The position numbers and the translations under genes were made by a program. Source: Methylovorus mays (GTDB taxonomy: Bacteria; Pseudomonadota; Gammaproteobacteria; Burkholderiales; Methylophilaceae). Taken from it: a stretch of 64,000 nucleotides of DNA. The stretch's first letter is position 1, and every line of letters starts with the position of its first letter. Below the pieces are notes generated by a model that was not told the origin of the DNA, ran no database searches, and saw only the letters and a list, made by a program, of their open reading frames with translations. The DNA lies in contig NZ_JAJAVG010000003.1 of the NCBI RefSeq assembly GCF_020531915.1, positions 1 to 64,000 of the forward strand. The letters are read 5' to 3'. Shown piece after piece: positions 19,634-29,460 of the stretch.

Positions 19634-20844
19634 TCTGGTGTACTCGCGTCAGAAGTGGTTGAAGGAGGCAGCATACCGGCCATATGTTGCAGCAGCAGGT
19701 GTGCCAGCATGGTCTTGGAGCCAGGGGGGAGCGGATGTTCACCATGATCATCAATCAGCACGATACGGCTATCGTCGCCACCCATGGCCTCACTGACCAG
19801 GTTGGCTGCCAGCAAGGGAACATTTTTCTGTAGCCGCTTTTTGCGCGCATGCTCAAGCAACCGATCGCTCTCGGCGGCAAAGCCGACACAGAATGGCCGA
19901 TCAGGCAGGCTGCTTACAGCGGCCAGAATATCCGGATTACGTACCAACTCGAGCTGCAGCGTATCTGCATGTTTCTTGATCTTCTGGTTTTGCATTTCGC
20001 GCGGGCGATAGTCAGCGACGGCGGCCACCGCGATAAAGACATCCTGGCCGCTCACTTCTGCCATCACGGCATCATGCATTTGCTGGGCGCTGGTGACTTG
20101 AATGGTAGTGCAGTGTGTCGGCGTTGACAGTGCCGTCGGCCCGCTGATCAGGGTCACATTTGCGCCCATCTCAATGGCCGCCTGGGCAATGGCGTAGCCC
20201 ATTTTGCCAGAGCTGAAATTGGTAATGCCGCGTACCGGATCAATCGCTTCGATGGTGGGGCCAGCCGTGACAAGAATACGTTTGCCTGCCAGCAAGTTGC
20301 TTGGGCATGCAACTTGCAGCGCATCGACTATGGATTGCGGTTCCAGCATGCGGCCGAGGCCGGTTTCGCCACACGCCTGTTCGCCGCTATCCGGACCGAT
20401 CAGGCGTACGCCGTCTCTCTGCAACTGTGCAACATTGCGCTGGGTCGCAGGGTGCTCCCACATCTGGCGGTTCATGGCTGGGGCCACGATCAAGGGGCAA
20501 TCGCGTGCCAGGCATAAGGTGGAAAGCAGATCATCGGCAGCGCCGTGCACCAGTTTTGCCATGAAGTCAGCACTGGCAGGGGCGACCAGAATGGCATCCG
20601 CCTGACGGGAAAGCTCGATGTGCGGCATGCCATTGGCAATGCGCTCATCCCATAGGTCGGTATACACAGGGCGACCAGACAATGCCTGCATGGTCAGTGG
20701 GGTGATAAAACGTGTGGCTGCCGACGTCATTACCACGTCTACCCGTATGCCTTGCTTTACCAGCAGGCGTACCAGTTCGGCGGTTTTATAGGCGGCAATT
20801 CCGCCCGTCATGCCGACAACCAGATGTTGAATTGAACGAGTCAT
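19630..20844 (-). CDS. coaBC: Bifunctional phosphopantothenoylcysteine decarboxylase / phosphopantothenate-cysteine ligase
   Basis: A 404-residue coenzyme A biosynthesis enzyme. The N-terminal flavin-dependent CoaC half shows [18 protein letters not shown], the active histidine in [19 protein letters not shown], and [16 protein letters not shown]. The CoaB ligase half begins near [20 protein letters not shown] and contains [20 protein letters not shown]. The frame extends to 20871, but the ATG at 20844 directly precedes the conserved [12 protein letters not shown]. Its stop overlaps dut, which links two nucleotide and cofactor genes as in many proteobacteria. Confidence 0.95.
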   Translation of the reverse strand: MTRSIQHLVVGMTGGIAAYKTAELVRLLVKQGIRVDVVMTSAATRFITPLTMQALSGRPVYTDLWDERIANGMPHIELSRQADAILVAPASADFMAKLVHGAADDLLSTLCLARDCPLIVAPAMNRQMWEHPATQRNVAQLQRDGVRLIGPDSGEQACGETGLGRMLEPQSIVDALQVACPSNLLAGKRILVTAGPTIEAIDPVRGITNFSSGKMGYAIAQAAIEMGANVTLISGPTALSTPTHCTTIQVTSAQQMHDAVMAEVSGQDVFIAVAAVADYRPREMQNQKIKKHADTLQLELVRNPDILAAVSSLPDRPFCVGFAAESDRLLEHARKKRLQKNVPLLAANLVSEAMGGDDSRIVLIDDHGEHPLPPGSKTMLAHLLLQHMAGMLPPSTTSDASTPE

Positions 20845-20933
20845 GATAAATTCTTGAATTAGTGGGCTCATTTTAATACAAATTACGGCAGCGCCAGTCT
20901 GCCGATTGCACGATTTAAACGGGGATGAAGGGT

Positions 20934-21698
20934 ATGTGGCGAAAACTCAGGATATTTGTATTGCTGTTTGTGTTGGTGACCGTGGCTCAGCAAGCCTGGC
21001 TTAAAAACGGGCAGCCCGACTGGCACAGGACGCTTTATGTCACGCTATACCCCGTGAATGCCGATCTCAGTGAAGCCTCTAACGTGGCGATACGCCGCCT
21101 TAACCAAGCGCAACTGACGCAGATTGAAGAATACTTTGCCGAACAGGGCAAACGATACCATCTCGCGCTGGCACAGCCGTTTGCCGTGCATCTTGGGCCT
21201 GTGGTTGCAGATATTCCGCCGCCACCGCCGCGCAATGCCGGCATGCTGTCTACCATGTCCTGGAGCCTGCACTTTCGCTGGTGGACCTGGCGTCACAGTC
21301 CATCAACGCCGGTGAAAGCCGATATTCGCCTCTATCTGCTCTATTTTGATGTGGCGGGTCATCCCACCTTGCCGCACTCCACCGCTCTCAGCAAAGGCCG
21401 CGTCGGGCTGGTGAATGTGTATGCCGCCCCCGGACAAACCGCCCAGAACAACATGGTGATTGCCCATGAACTGCTGCACACCGTGGGCGCCCGCGACAAA
21501 TATGACCTGAATACCACACAGCCGCATTACCCAGAGGGATACGCCGAGCCGGACCGGCAGCCCTTGTATCCGCAACGCTTCGCTGAACTCATGGCTGGAC
21601 GTATTCCAGACAGCCAGCATGGCGCGCATATTCCGGCAAATTTGTCACAGACGTTGGTGGGGGACCTCACAGCCAGGGAAATTGGATGGCAACCATGA
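20934..21698 (+). CDS. Membrane-anchored HExxH protein, putative zinc metalloprotease
   Basis: A 254-residue protein of unknown function. One N-terminal hydrophobic helix (about residues 6-20) suggests a signal anchor with the rest in the periplasm. HELLHTVGARDKYD at about residues 178-191 is a zinc-protease HExxH motif, with an aspartate six residues after the second histidine as a possible third ligand. A run PPPPPP lies near residue 90. An ATG at 20925 is in frame but abuts its GGGG sequence; the ATG at 20934 has better spacing. It lies divergent to coaBC and 13 bases before radC. Peptidase activity is only inferred. Confidence 0.65.
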   Translation: MWRKLRIFVLLFVLVTVAQQAWLKNGQPDWHRTLYVTLYPVNADLSEASNVAIRRLNQAQLTQIEEYFAEQGKRYHLALAQPFAVHLGPVVADIPPPPPRNAGMLSTMSWSLHFRWWTWRHSPSTPVKADIRLYLLYFDVAGHPTLPHSTALSKGRVGLVNVYAAPGQTAQNNMVIAHELLHTVGARDKYDLNTTQPHYPEGYAEPDRQPLYPQRFAELMAGRIPDSQHGAHIPANLSQTLVGDLTAREIGWQP

Positions 21699-21711
21699 GG
21701 AAACATAACGT

Positions 21712-22386
21712 ATGGCAATTATTGATTGGCCGGAAGGGGAGCGTCCGCGCGAAAAACTGCTGACGCAGGGTAGCAGCGCACTGTCAGATGCTGAATTGCT
21801 GGCTATTTTTTTACGCGTAGGCGTCGTTGGCAAAAGTGCCGTTGATCTGGCGCGTGAGCTATTGCAGGTGTTTGGCAGCCTGAACGGTATTTTTGCCGCC
21901 AGCCTGGAACAGATTTCGCAGATCAAGGGTATGGGTAGCAGCAAGTATGTGCAGCTGCAGGCCATCTTTGAAATGAGCAGGCGTGCGCTCGCGGAGGAAA
22001 TGCAGGCGCGCGATGTCATGAATTCGCCGCAACAAGTGCGCGATTTTCTTAGCCTCAAGCTGGGAGGGCTGCCGCGCGAAGTGTTTCTGGTGATATTTCT
22101 GGATGCGCAAAACCGCGTGCTGGCGCATGAGGAGATGTTTGCGGGGACGTTGACACAAACCAGCGTGCATCCGCGCGAAATCGTCAAGCGTGCGCTGTAT
22201 TACAACGCGGGCGCGGTGATCCTCGCCCACAATCACCCCTCCGGTGTCGCCGAGCCCAGCCGGGCTGACGAAATGATCACGGCACAGTTGAAGACGGCGC
22301 TGGATCTGGTGGATGTGCGCGTGCTGGATCATTTTGTCGTGGCGGGAAATACCACCTTGTCGTTTGCGGAACGCGGCCTGCTCTAA
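21712..22386 (+). CDS. radC: RadC family protein (JAB/MPN domain)
   Basis: A 224-residue protein of normal RadC length. The N-terminal part contains helix-hairpin-helix-like sequence ([20 protein letters not shown]), and the C-terminal JAB domain carries the metal site [16 protein letters not shown]. The name comes from an old DNA repair assignment in E. coli; the true activity is uncertain, and a metal-dependent isopeptidase-like fold is what the sequence shows. AAACATAACGT precedes the ATG without a strong Shine-Dalgarno. Confidence 0.88.
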   Translation: MAIIDWPEGERPREKLLTQGSSALSDAELLAIFLRVGVVGKSAVDLARELLQVFGSLNGIFAASLEQISQIKGMGSSKYVQLQAIFEMSRRALAEEMQARDVMNSPQQVRDFLSLKLGGLPREVFLVIFLDAQNRVLAHEEMFAGTLTQTSVHPREIVKRALYYNAGAVILAHNHPSGVAEPSRADEMITAQLKTALDLVDVRVLDHFVVAGNTTLSFAERGLL

Positions 22387-22409
22387 GATGGCGCCTCGCT
22401 GAAGCGGGC

Positions 22410-23291
22410 TTAATGCTGCTCGATGGGGGTCACGGTGACGCTGACATCCAGCTGCTGGGCGCCCCCACCCAATACCACGCCGCGCATGGGCGAAATATCG
22501 CTGAAATCCCGCCCCCAGGCGATGGTGATGTGATCCGTCTGCACCACGCAATTGTTGGTCGGATCAAAATCCACCCAACCCATATCCGGACAGTAAACCG
22601 AGGCCCAGGCATGCGAGGCATCGGCGCCGATCAGACGCTCCTGACCTTCTGGAGGCGTTGTCAGGATATAACCGCTGACATAACGGCAGGCCAGCCCCAG
22701 GCTGCGCAGGCAGGCAATCATCAGATGCGCAAAATCCTGGCATACGCCACGGCGCCCGGCCAGCACCTCCGATAATGGGGTGGAAATGCTGGTGGCCTGA
22801 TCGTCAAACTCAAAATCCTGGTAGATACGCTGGGTCAGGTCCAGTGCGGCTTCCAGCAAGGGTCTGCCAGGCGTGAAGCTGGGGGCTGCGTAGTTCGCCA
22901 GGGTATGGTGGCGGCCCGCCTTGGGCGAGCTGAACAGAAATGGCTGAGCCTCAATATGCGTGTTGTAATGCTGTATCAGATCCTCTTTCACAAACTCCCA
23001 GCTCGGACTTTGGCTTAATGACGCCGGCAGCAGGCGGGGCAGTACTTCCACGGTGGATTCGGAAGTCACGGAAAGCGTCTGGTGTGGGCTGTAAATGGAG
23101 AAATACAAGCGGGAATTACCAAAGTAATCCAGCCGCTGTGATGTCTCACTGGGATTGGGGGAGATGGTAATTTGATGCGCCAGTGTGTTTTGCCAGGCCA
23201 GGTGCCTTGGCGTCATGTGCAGCATGTGCTGTGACAAGGTCACATCAAAATCGTACTGGTACGCGGTCTGGTGCTGGATGTGATAGCGCAT
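22410..23291 (-). CDS. Transglutaminase-like protein with bacterial N-terminal domain
   Basis: A 293-residue protein with a beta-rich bacterial transglutaminase N-terminal domain (residues 1-150) and a transglutaminase core. The catalytic triad is visible: C184 in GRRGVCQDFAHL, H227 in DASHAWASVY and D243 in WVDFDPTN. No signal peptide is seen, so it is probably cytoplasmic. It follows the ATP-grasp/alpha-E gene by six bases as the last gene of a three-gene cluster on the minus strand. In the predicted scheme for such clusters it would cleave or transfer an amide or peptide bond; the substrate is unknown. Confidence 0.82.
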   Translation of the reverse strand: MRYHIQHQTAYQYDFDVTLSQHMLHMTPRHLAWQNTLAHQITISPNPSETSQRLDYFGNSRLYFSIYSPHQTLSVTSESTVEVLPRLLPASLSQSPSWEFVKEDLIQHYNTHIEAQPFLFSSPKAGRHHTLANYAAPSFTPGRPLLEAALDLTQRIYQDFEFDDQATSISTPLSEVLAGRRGVCQDFAHLMIACLRSLGLACRYVSGYILTTPPEGQERLIGADASHAWASVYCPDMGWVDFDPTNNCVVQTDHITIAWGRDFSDISPMRGVVLGGGAQQLDVSVTVTPIEQH

Positions 23292-23297
23292 GGCGGT

Positions 23298-25838
23298 TTA
23301 GTTGGCGGTGGTGTCCGAGAAGCTGAAAAAACGATGTCCCAGCTGAAGGGAAATTTCCACGCTGGCCTGATAGGTATCCGCCAGCCAAGACATCAGTTCC
23401 GGGCTGTTGTGATGAAAAGATGCATCCACATCAAACGCGCGCAGGCTTTCCATACGTTCCATCATGCGTCCTTCGCCGCCGCCGCCGTTGTAGGCAGATG
23501 ATATTTGCGACAGGTATTTCACCAGTCCACGCAACTGGAACATCATCGCATTCGGATTGTTTTCATCAATCAGCAACAGATAAAGCACCGGTAGCCATTC
23601 TGGCTGCGCGGCATAGCGTGCGCGATAGGTGACGATGGAGTCCGTTAGCTCCAGCAGCCAGTCCAGGCTGCTTTCAGCAGGCATGGCCAATGCCTTCTGC
23701 AACAGAATGCACAAAAACTGCAAGCGCTCGATGCGGCGCCCCAGCGACAGAAAGCGCCAACCTTGATCGCGCGTCATGCTATCCAGGGTAAAGCCGGAGA
23801 TGGTCACCAGCGACATATTGGTTTCATCCAATACCGCCAGCGCCTCACTCAGGGATGCTTGCGAATGTCGCTCGGCAAAGCGCAGATGCAGCTGGTTGAT
23901 CAGCCGCCAGTGGTCGCCGGACAGACGCTCGCGCAAACTGAAAGCCAGCTGGAAGAACTGCGTGATATGACTGGCAAGGCTGGAGCTGTCATCGGCAAAA
24001 ATGGCCGCAATCAGCAGGCATTCGATGGCATTTTCATCCTCGGCGAACAGCGGGTAATTGTTATCGTTGTCTTCATCTTCATCGGCTGGCATCAGGTTAT
24101 ACCAGATGCACATGGCCTTGACTGTGGGCCACTCCACGGCGCGATGCTCGGGCGAGAAATCCAGCAGGTAGTGGATGGCTGTGCGCAGAAGTCGCGTGGC
24201 ATGGTAGCTGCGTACCGAATGCCGGCCAAACCAGAACAGATTTTCAATGACGCGGCTGGAAAGGTGAATGTTGTCATGTACCAGCCCGGCGCTGGAAGTA
24301 GTCTTGCGCAGCAGGCTAGGCGTATTGGGCTTGAACTCGGGCGTGATCACCCAGGTATCTTTGCTGCAGCCGCTGCCTTGCATGGTGATCACGCGTTTGT
24401 TGGCGCTGCTGGCTACCCGCGTCAGGCCGCCAGGCATGACGATATAGCCGTTGGGCGTGGCACAGGCAAATACCCGCAGCCCTACCGACTGCGCCTGCAT
24501 TTGCTGCAATTGACTATTCCAGACCGGTGCCTGCGATACCTTGACCAGCTCCTGCGCCAGGTAGTTTTCCGGGTTCGCACGCAATTGGGCGATCAGTTCT
24601 TCGCGTGCTGCGCCGTCCAGATCCTGGCCGTAAATCATGATTTCACGCGTATGCAAAAAGGCATTCTTGATCAGGAGGCGATCCAGATTGGCAATCACGG
24701 TTTCCAGTGCCTGGGGCTCGCCGCACCACCAGGTGGCCACCGAGGGCAACATCAGCGGCTGTTTGAGCAGATGCTGGCTGAGCGCGGGTAAAAAGCCCAT
24801 CAGCGCGCCCGATTGCAGCACATTGCTGCCGAGACTGTTCGCCAGCAGTACATGACCGCGGCGGGCGACTTCGGTGAGGCCTGCAATGCCCAGCAGGGAC
24901 TCCGCATTCAATTCCAGCGGGTCGCAGTAAATATCGTCAAGCCGCCTCAGGATGGCATGCACAGGCTTGAGGCCTGCCAGTGTTTTCAGCCAGACCACGC
25001 CTTCGCGTACGGTGAGATCATTTCCCTGTACCAATGGAAAGCCCAGATAACCTGCCAGATAGGATTGCTCATGATAGGTTTCATTGAACGGCCCCGCCGT
25101 CAGGATGACCGTGAGGGGCTGCTCACTCGGGCTCAGTGGGGCGATGTTGGGGTTGGCTTGCGACTGTCGATAAGCGCAGGCGCGCCCCCAGTGGGCCAGG
25201 CTATCGCGCAGGCTGGCAAAGAATCCGCTCAGGCGCTGGATATTGAGATCACGAAACAGATCGGGAAACACACTGGAAATGACCATGCGGTTTTCCAGCG
25301 CATAGCCAGTGCCCGCAGGTGCCTGCGTGCGGTCCGATACCACCCACCAGCGGCCATCGGCCGAGCGCGCGAGGTCTACGGCATACATGTGCAAGGCGAC
25401 GCCATCCGGTTGTGGAATGCCATGGCAGGGGCGCAGGAAACCAGCATTACCGTGTATGAGCGCTGGCGGCAGCATGCCTTGCGCCATCAGCGTCTGTTCG
25501 CCGTAAATGTCGCGCAGTACGGTATTGAGGATAGTGGCGCGCTGAATGACGGCGGCTTCAATATGCGCCCATTCATCCTGCGGCAGGATAAACGGCAGGG
25601 GGTCCAGATCCCACGGGCGTTGACCGCCCTGGGTGTCGGCGTAGGCGTTATAGGTCAGGCCGTTTTCGTAGACCAGTCGACGCACGTTTTCAACGCGCTT
25701 GCGCATCTCGGCAGGCTCTTCACCACTTAAGGAGTCAATGAGTGGCTGCCAGTGAGGGCGAGGCGTTCCAGGCGATTGCAGCAGCTCGTTATGAGAGTTT
25801 GCCGCAAACGGGTATTCGTTCAGTATCGAAGACAGCAT
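23298..25838 (-). CDS. Circularly permuted ATP-grasp / alpha-E domain fusion
   Basis: An 846-residue protein. The first 480 or so residues (ENVRRLVYENGLTYNAYAD, LPFILPQDEWAHIEAAVIQR, HGNAGFLRPCHGI) match circularly permuted ATP-grasp proteins of the type 2 group, and the rest (NLFWFGRHSVRSYHATRLLR onward) is the helical alpha-E domain. In many genomes these are two separate genes; here they are one. ATP-grasp enzymes join a carboxylate to an amine using ATP. Comparative work on amidoligases predicted that this set makes or modifies a small peptide. It lies nine bases after the DUF2126 gene and six before the small transglutaminase. Confidence 0.8.
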   Translation of the reverse strand: MLSSILNEYPFAANSHNELLQSPGTPRPHWQPLIDSLSGEEPAEMRKRVENVRRLVYENGLTYNAYADTQGGQRPWDLDPLPFILPQDEWAHIEAAVIQRATILNTVLRDIYGEQTLMAQGMLPPALIHGNAGFLRPCHGIPQPDGVALHMYAVDLARSADGRWWVVSDRTQAPAGTGYALENRMVISSVFPDLFRDLNIQRLSGFFASLRDSLAHWGRACAYRQSQANPNIAPLSPSEQPLTVILTAGPFNETYHEQSYLAGYLGFPLVQGNDLTVREGVVWLKTLAGLKPVHAILRRLDDIYCDPLELNAESLLGIAGLTEVARRGHVLLANSLGSNVLQSGALMGFLPALSQHLLKQPLMLPSVATWWCGEPQALETVIANLDRLLIKNAFLHTREIMIYGQDLDGAAREELIAQLRANPENYLAQELVKVSQAPVWNSQLQQMQAQSVGLRVFACATPNGYIVMPGGLTRVASSANKRVITMQGSGCSKDTWVITPEFKPNTPSLLRKTTSSAGLVHDNIHLSSRVIENLFWFGRHSVRSYHATRLLRTAIHYLLDFSPEHRAVEWPTVKAMCIWYNLMPADEDEDNDNNYPLFAEDENAIECLLIAAIFADDSSSLASHITQFFQLAFSLRERLSGDHWRLINQLHLRFAERHSQASLSEALAVLDETNMSLVTISGFTLDSMTRDQGWRFLSLGRRIERLQFLCILLQKALAMPAESSLDWLLELTDSIVTYRARYAAQPEWLPVLYLLLIDENNPNAMMFQLRGLVKYLSQISSAYNGGGGEGRMMERMESLRAFDVDASFHHNSPELMSWLADTYQASVEISLQLGHRFFSFSDTTAN

Positions 25839-25847
25839 GGCGCAATA

Positions 25848-28800
25848 TTAAACAGCTTGCCACCGCAGGTCGAGCGTAAACGGGAATTTCGGGTTGCGCG
25901 GCTCTTCTGCAATCGAGACCGGGCCCGGGGTATGTCCATGATCCCAGAAGCGGGTAAAGCGTCGGGCTTCGGCCTCAAAGGCATTGACCGGGAAGCTGTC
26001 GTAATTGCGTCCACCGGGATGGCTGACATGGTAGGTACAGCCACCTATTGCCCGGCCGCTCCAGGTATCGACCAGATCAAACACCAGCGGCACATGCGGC
26101 GCGATGGTGGGATGCAGCGCGGACCAGGGGCTCCAGGCGCGGAAGCGTACGCCCGCAACATACTCGCCGGCAATGCCGGTGGCCTGCAGCGGCAAGGGCC
26201 TGCCATTGCAGGTAACGATGTGGCGGCCATCCGTGAGGCCGCGCACGCGCAACTGCATGCGCTCAACCGAGGAATCCACATAGCGCGAGGTACCGCCGCC
26301 GCTCATTTCTTCGCCCAGTACATTCCAGGGCTCGATGGCCTGGCGCAGTTCGAGCTCCACGCCGTGGTAATTCACCGTGCCGTAACGCGGGAAGCGGAAT
26401 TCGACAAAAGGATCAAACCAGTGTTTTTCAAAGGCATAGCCTGCCTCGCGCAGATCAGCCACTACATCGGCAATATCCTGCGCAATAAAATGCGGCAGCA
26501 TCCAGCGATCATGCAGTTCGGTGCCCCAATGCACCAGCTTGCCCTGATAAGGCTTGCGCCAGAAGTGCGCGACCAGCGCCCGCAACAGCAGCATTTGCAG
26601 CAGGCTCATGCGGGCATGAGGTGGCATTTCAAAGGCGCGGAACTCCACCAGACCCAGGCGGCCGGTCGGGCCATCGGGCGAATAGAGTTTGTCGATGGAA
26701 AATTCGGAGCGGTGCGTATTCCCCGTCAGATCCACCAGCAGATTGCGCAGCAGGCGGTCTACCAGCCACGGGCGCTCGCTCTCCTTGGTATCCGGCAATA
26801 CCTTGTCCATCTGTTGGAAGGCAATCGCCAGTTCATAAAGATTATCGTCACGCGCTTCATCCACCCGTGGCGCCTGGCTGGTGGGGCCGATAAAAGTCCC
26901 CGAAAAAAGATAGGACAAGGCCGGGTGGTTTTGCCAGTAGGTAATCAGGCTTTTCAACACATCCGGTCGGCGCAGCATGGGGCTGTCGGCTGGGGTGGCA
27001 CCGCCCAGGGTGGCATGATTACCGCCGCCGGTGCCAGTGTGACGGCCATCCAGCATGAATTTCTCGGTGCCCAGTCGGGTCTGGCGGGCTTCTTCATACA
27101 GCGTCGTGACGTTACCTACCAATTCCTGCCAGCTCGATGCCGGGTGAATATTGACCTCGATCACGCCGGGATCAGGCGTGACGCTGAGCGACTTGATGCG
27201 GGCATCGCGTGGTGGTGGGTAGCCTTCCAGCCAAAGCTTGAACTGATGTTTGGCCGCAGTGGCTTCAACCGCAGCCACCAGAGTCAGGTAGTCCTCAATG
27301 CGTGACACGGGTGGCATGAATACATGCAGCCGCCCGCCACGCACCTCCACGCAAAGCGCGGTGTGCACCACTTCGCGGGCTTCAGGTTTGATGCTGGCTT
27401 TGCCCGGCTTGTTGCGTGCCAAAGGTTTTTCCGGCAACGCTTCTTTGGCTTCAAAGGGGTCTACCGCAAATTCAGGTTCGACGTCGTCTGGCAACACCCA
27501 GGGCAGTGAGGCGAGCGGCAGGCGCAGGCCCATGGGCGAGTCGCCGCTCAACAGGTAAAGATGTTCGCGACGCAATGGCCATTTGCTGCTGCGCCAGGTG
27601 GTGGATTTACTGGAGGATTCCGGTTTGAGCGGAATCACATAGCCTGCGGCCTTGCCGAGTCCGACTTCCAGCAGTTGTGCCAGACGTTTGCGCTCTTCGC
27701 TGGCAGCAAGGTCGGCCTGCAGGGGGTCAATGTTGTCTGGCAGACGTTGCTCCAGCAAGGCTTGCTGCATGACATCCTCATAGGCTTCTATCATGCAGGC
27801 CGCGGGCAGGCCCAATGTGTCTACCAGACTGCTTGCGAATTGCCTGGCCTCGGCCACATCGTAATTCTCCGGCTGGCCATCCCTGGAAAATAGCGAGGCA
27901 TCATTCCACATGGGCTGGCCATCCACACGCCAATACATATTGATGGCCCACCGTGGCAAAGGCTCGCCTGGGTACCATTTGCCCTGGCCATAATGCAGCA
28001 GGCCACCTTGGCTAAAGCGCTCTTTCAGCCGGAGTGCCAGCTTGCCAGCCAGCTCGCGTTTCTTGTCGCCATGCGCCTGGGTGTTCCACTCCGGGCCATC
28101 CATGTCATCTATCGATACAAAGGTGGGCTCGCCGCCCTGTGTCAGCCGCACATCCTGCTTTTGCAGATCACGGTCTACCTGCTGACCAATCTGGTCTATC
28201 TTTTCCCAGTCTTCTTCACTGTAGGGTTTGGTGACGCGCGGGTCTTCGTGTATGCGCGTGACGCTCATTTCATGGTGAAACGTGACTTCGGCAATATCGG
28301 TAAAGCCGGTCACCGGCGCAGCCGAGGCGGGCATGGCGGTACACGCCAGCGGAATATGGCCTTCGCCAGCCAGCAAGCCGGAGGTCGGGTCCAGGCCTAT
28401 CCATCCGGCGCCGGGAATATACACTTCGGTCCAGGCATGCAGATCGGTGAAGTCCACCTCGGTGCCACTGGGGCCATCCAATGCCTTGATGTCGGCGGTG
28501 AGCTGAATCAGATAGCCGGAGACAAAGCGCGCCGCCAGACCAAGATGACGCAGGATCTGCACCAGCAACCAGGCGCTGTCGCGGCAGGAGCCACTTCGTT
28601 TTTCCAGCGTTTCTTCCGGCGTTTGCACCCCGGGTTCCATGCGTACCAGATAGCCGATATCGCCTTGCAGACGTTGGTTGATGGCGACCAGAAAATTGGC
28701 GATGGTGAGCGGCGCCGTCAATAACTGACTGCGCGTGTCGTCTAGCCATTTGGCCAGTCTGGGGCCTGCCGGTTCTGCTTTCAGGTAGGGGGCGAGTTCG

Positions 28801-29135
28801 TATTCCAGTTGTTCGGTATAGGCAAAAGGGAATTGCTCAGCGTATTTTTCCACGAAAAAATCGAACGGGTTGATGACCGTCATGTCGGCCACCAGGGTCA
28901 CCGTGAAATCGAGGCTGGTGACTTTTTCCGGGAACACAAAGCGTGCAATGTAATTGCCGTACGGATCCTGCTGCCAATTGATGAAGTGCTTTTCCGGGTT
29001 CACCGTCAGTGAGTAAGACAACACCGGCGTGCGCGCGTGGGCCGCGGGTTTGAGTCGTACTTCATGCGGGGAGAGATTAACCAGACGGTCAAATGTGTAG
29101 CTGGTCTTGTGGTGCAATGCAACGCGTATGGCCAT
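25848..29135 (-). CDS. Transglutaminase-like domain fused to DUF2126 (putative amidoligase)
   Basis: A 1095-residue protein. Residues 1-280 form a transglutaminase unit with C184 (SGSCRDSAWLL), H233 (DLHAWTEVYI) and D249 (GLDPTSG). The remaining 800 residues match the DUF2126 family, annotated as putative amidoligase, with blocks such as LTQGGEPTFVSIDDMDGPEW, GTGGGNHATLGGATPADSPM and FRAFEMPPHARMSL. It starts the three-gene cluster on the minus strand. No signal peptide is visible. The three genes together give two peptidase/transferase modules and two potential ligase modules; the product is not known. Confidence 0.8.
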   Translation of the reverse strand: MAIRVALHHKTSYTFDRLVNLSPHEVRLKPAAHARTPVLSYSLTVNPEKHFINWQQDPYGNYIARFVFPEKVTSLDFTVTLVADMTVINPFDFFVEKYAEQFPFAYTEQLEYELAPYLKAEPAGPRLAKWLDDTRSQLLTAPLTIANFLVAINQRLQGDIGYLVRMEPGVQTPEETLEKRSGSCRDSAWLLVQILRHLGLAARFVSGYLIQLTADIKALDGPSGTEVDFTDLHAWTEVYIPGAGWIGLDPTSGLLAGEGHIPLACTAMPASAAPVTGFTDIAEVTFHHEMSVTRIHEDPRVTKPYSEEDWEKIDQIGQQVDRDLQKQDVRLTQGGEPTFVSIDDMDGPEWNTQAHGDKKRELAGKLALRLKERFSQGGLLHYGQGKWYPGEPLPRWAINMYWRVDGQPMWNDASLFSRDGQPENYDVAEARQFASSLVDTLGLPAACMIEAYEDVMQQALLEQRLPDNIDPLQADLAASEERKRLAQLLEVGLGKAAGYVIPLKPESSSKSTTWRSSKWPLRREHLYLLSGDSPMGLRLPLASLPWVLPDDVEPEFAVDPFEAKEALPEKPLARNKPGKASIKPEAREVVHTALCVEVRGGRLHVFMPPVSRIEDYLTLVAAVEATAAKHQFKLWLEGYPPPRDARIKSLSVTPDPGVIEVNIHPASSWQELVGNVTTLYEEARQTRLGTEKFMLDGRHTGTGGGNHATLGGATPADSPMLRRPDVLKSLITYWQNHPALSYLFSGTFIGPTSQAPRVDEARDDNLYELAIAFQQMDKVLPDTKESERPWLVDRLLRNLLVDLTGNTHRSEFSIDKLYSPDGPTGRLGLVEFRAFEMPPHARMSLLQMLLLRALVAHFWRKPYQGKLVHWGTELHDRWMLPHFIAQDIADVVADLREAGYAFEKHWFDPFVEFRFPRYGTVNYHGVELELRQAIEPWNVLGEEMSGGGTSRYVDSSVERMQLRVRGLTDGRHIVTCNGRPLPLQATGIAGEYVAGVRFRAWSPWSALHPTIAPHVPLVFDLVDTWSGRAIGGCTYHVSHPGGRNYDSFPVNAFEAEARRFTRFWDHGHTPGPVSIAEEPRNPKFPFTLDLRWQAV

Positions 29136-29169
29136 GCGAATCCTTCACAACTGTTCTTAAGTTCACAAG

Positions 29170-29213
29170 TCTTGGGTCACGAATCTTTGAATCACGAATC
29201 TTTGGGTCACGAA
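29170..29213 (+). repeat. Short tandem repeat upstream of the DUF2126 gene
   Basis: Three near-identical units of 14-15 bases (TCTTTGGGTCACGAA and variants TCTTGGGTCACGAA, TCTTTGAATCACGAA) stand head to tail. They are in the 325-base gap between two minus-strand genes, 35 bases upstream of the DUF2126 start, so could be a protein-binding array or a slippage repeat. The rest of the gap (29136-29460) has a 6-bp hairpin at 29301-29316 and no gene that I can support. Confidence 0.6.
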
Positions 29214-29460
29214 CGTTCTTGGACTTATTCAGATGGCAGGCCAACATGACCTGCCACGGCCATGAATACCAGCATGAACCATGCCAGCAAACGACTGCTG
29301 AGCCTGTTTTCAGGCTGTGGGGGAATAGCGTGGTATTGCTTCAGCCCAGCGCACACCGGGAGTGAAGACTAACTTGGCTGGTAGTATGCGCTGGATCGAG
29401 GAATTAAACCGTGCTCTTTAAAAAATGAAGCCATTTCAAAGGGCACGTATCAGGAATGAC

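Noticed and set aside
23763-24791. Plus-strand open frame of 342 codons
   Set aside because: Antisense to the ATP-grasp/alpha-E gene. No domain is visible and the composition is that of a shadow frame.
25752-27305. Long plus-strand open frame of 517 codons
   Set aside because: It lies antisense to the DUF2126 gene, whose domains are clearly recognised. High-GC codon use produces such shadows, and the translation shows no family features.
29170-29213. CRISPR array
   Set aside because: The repeat units are contiguous with no spacers and there are only three; no cas genes are present anywhere in the window.
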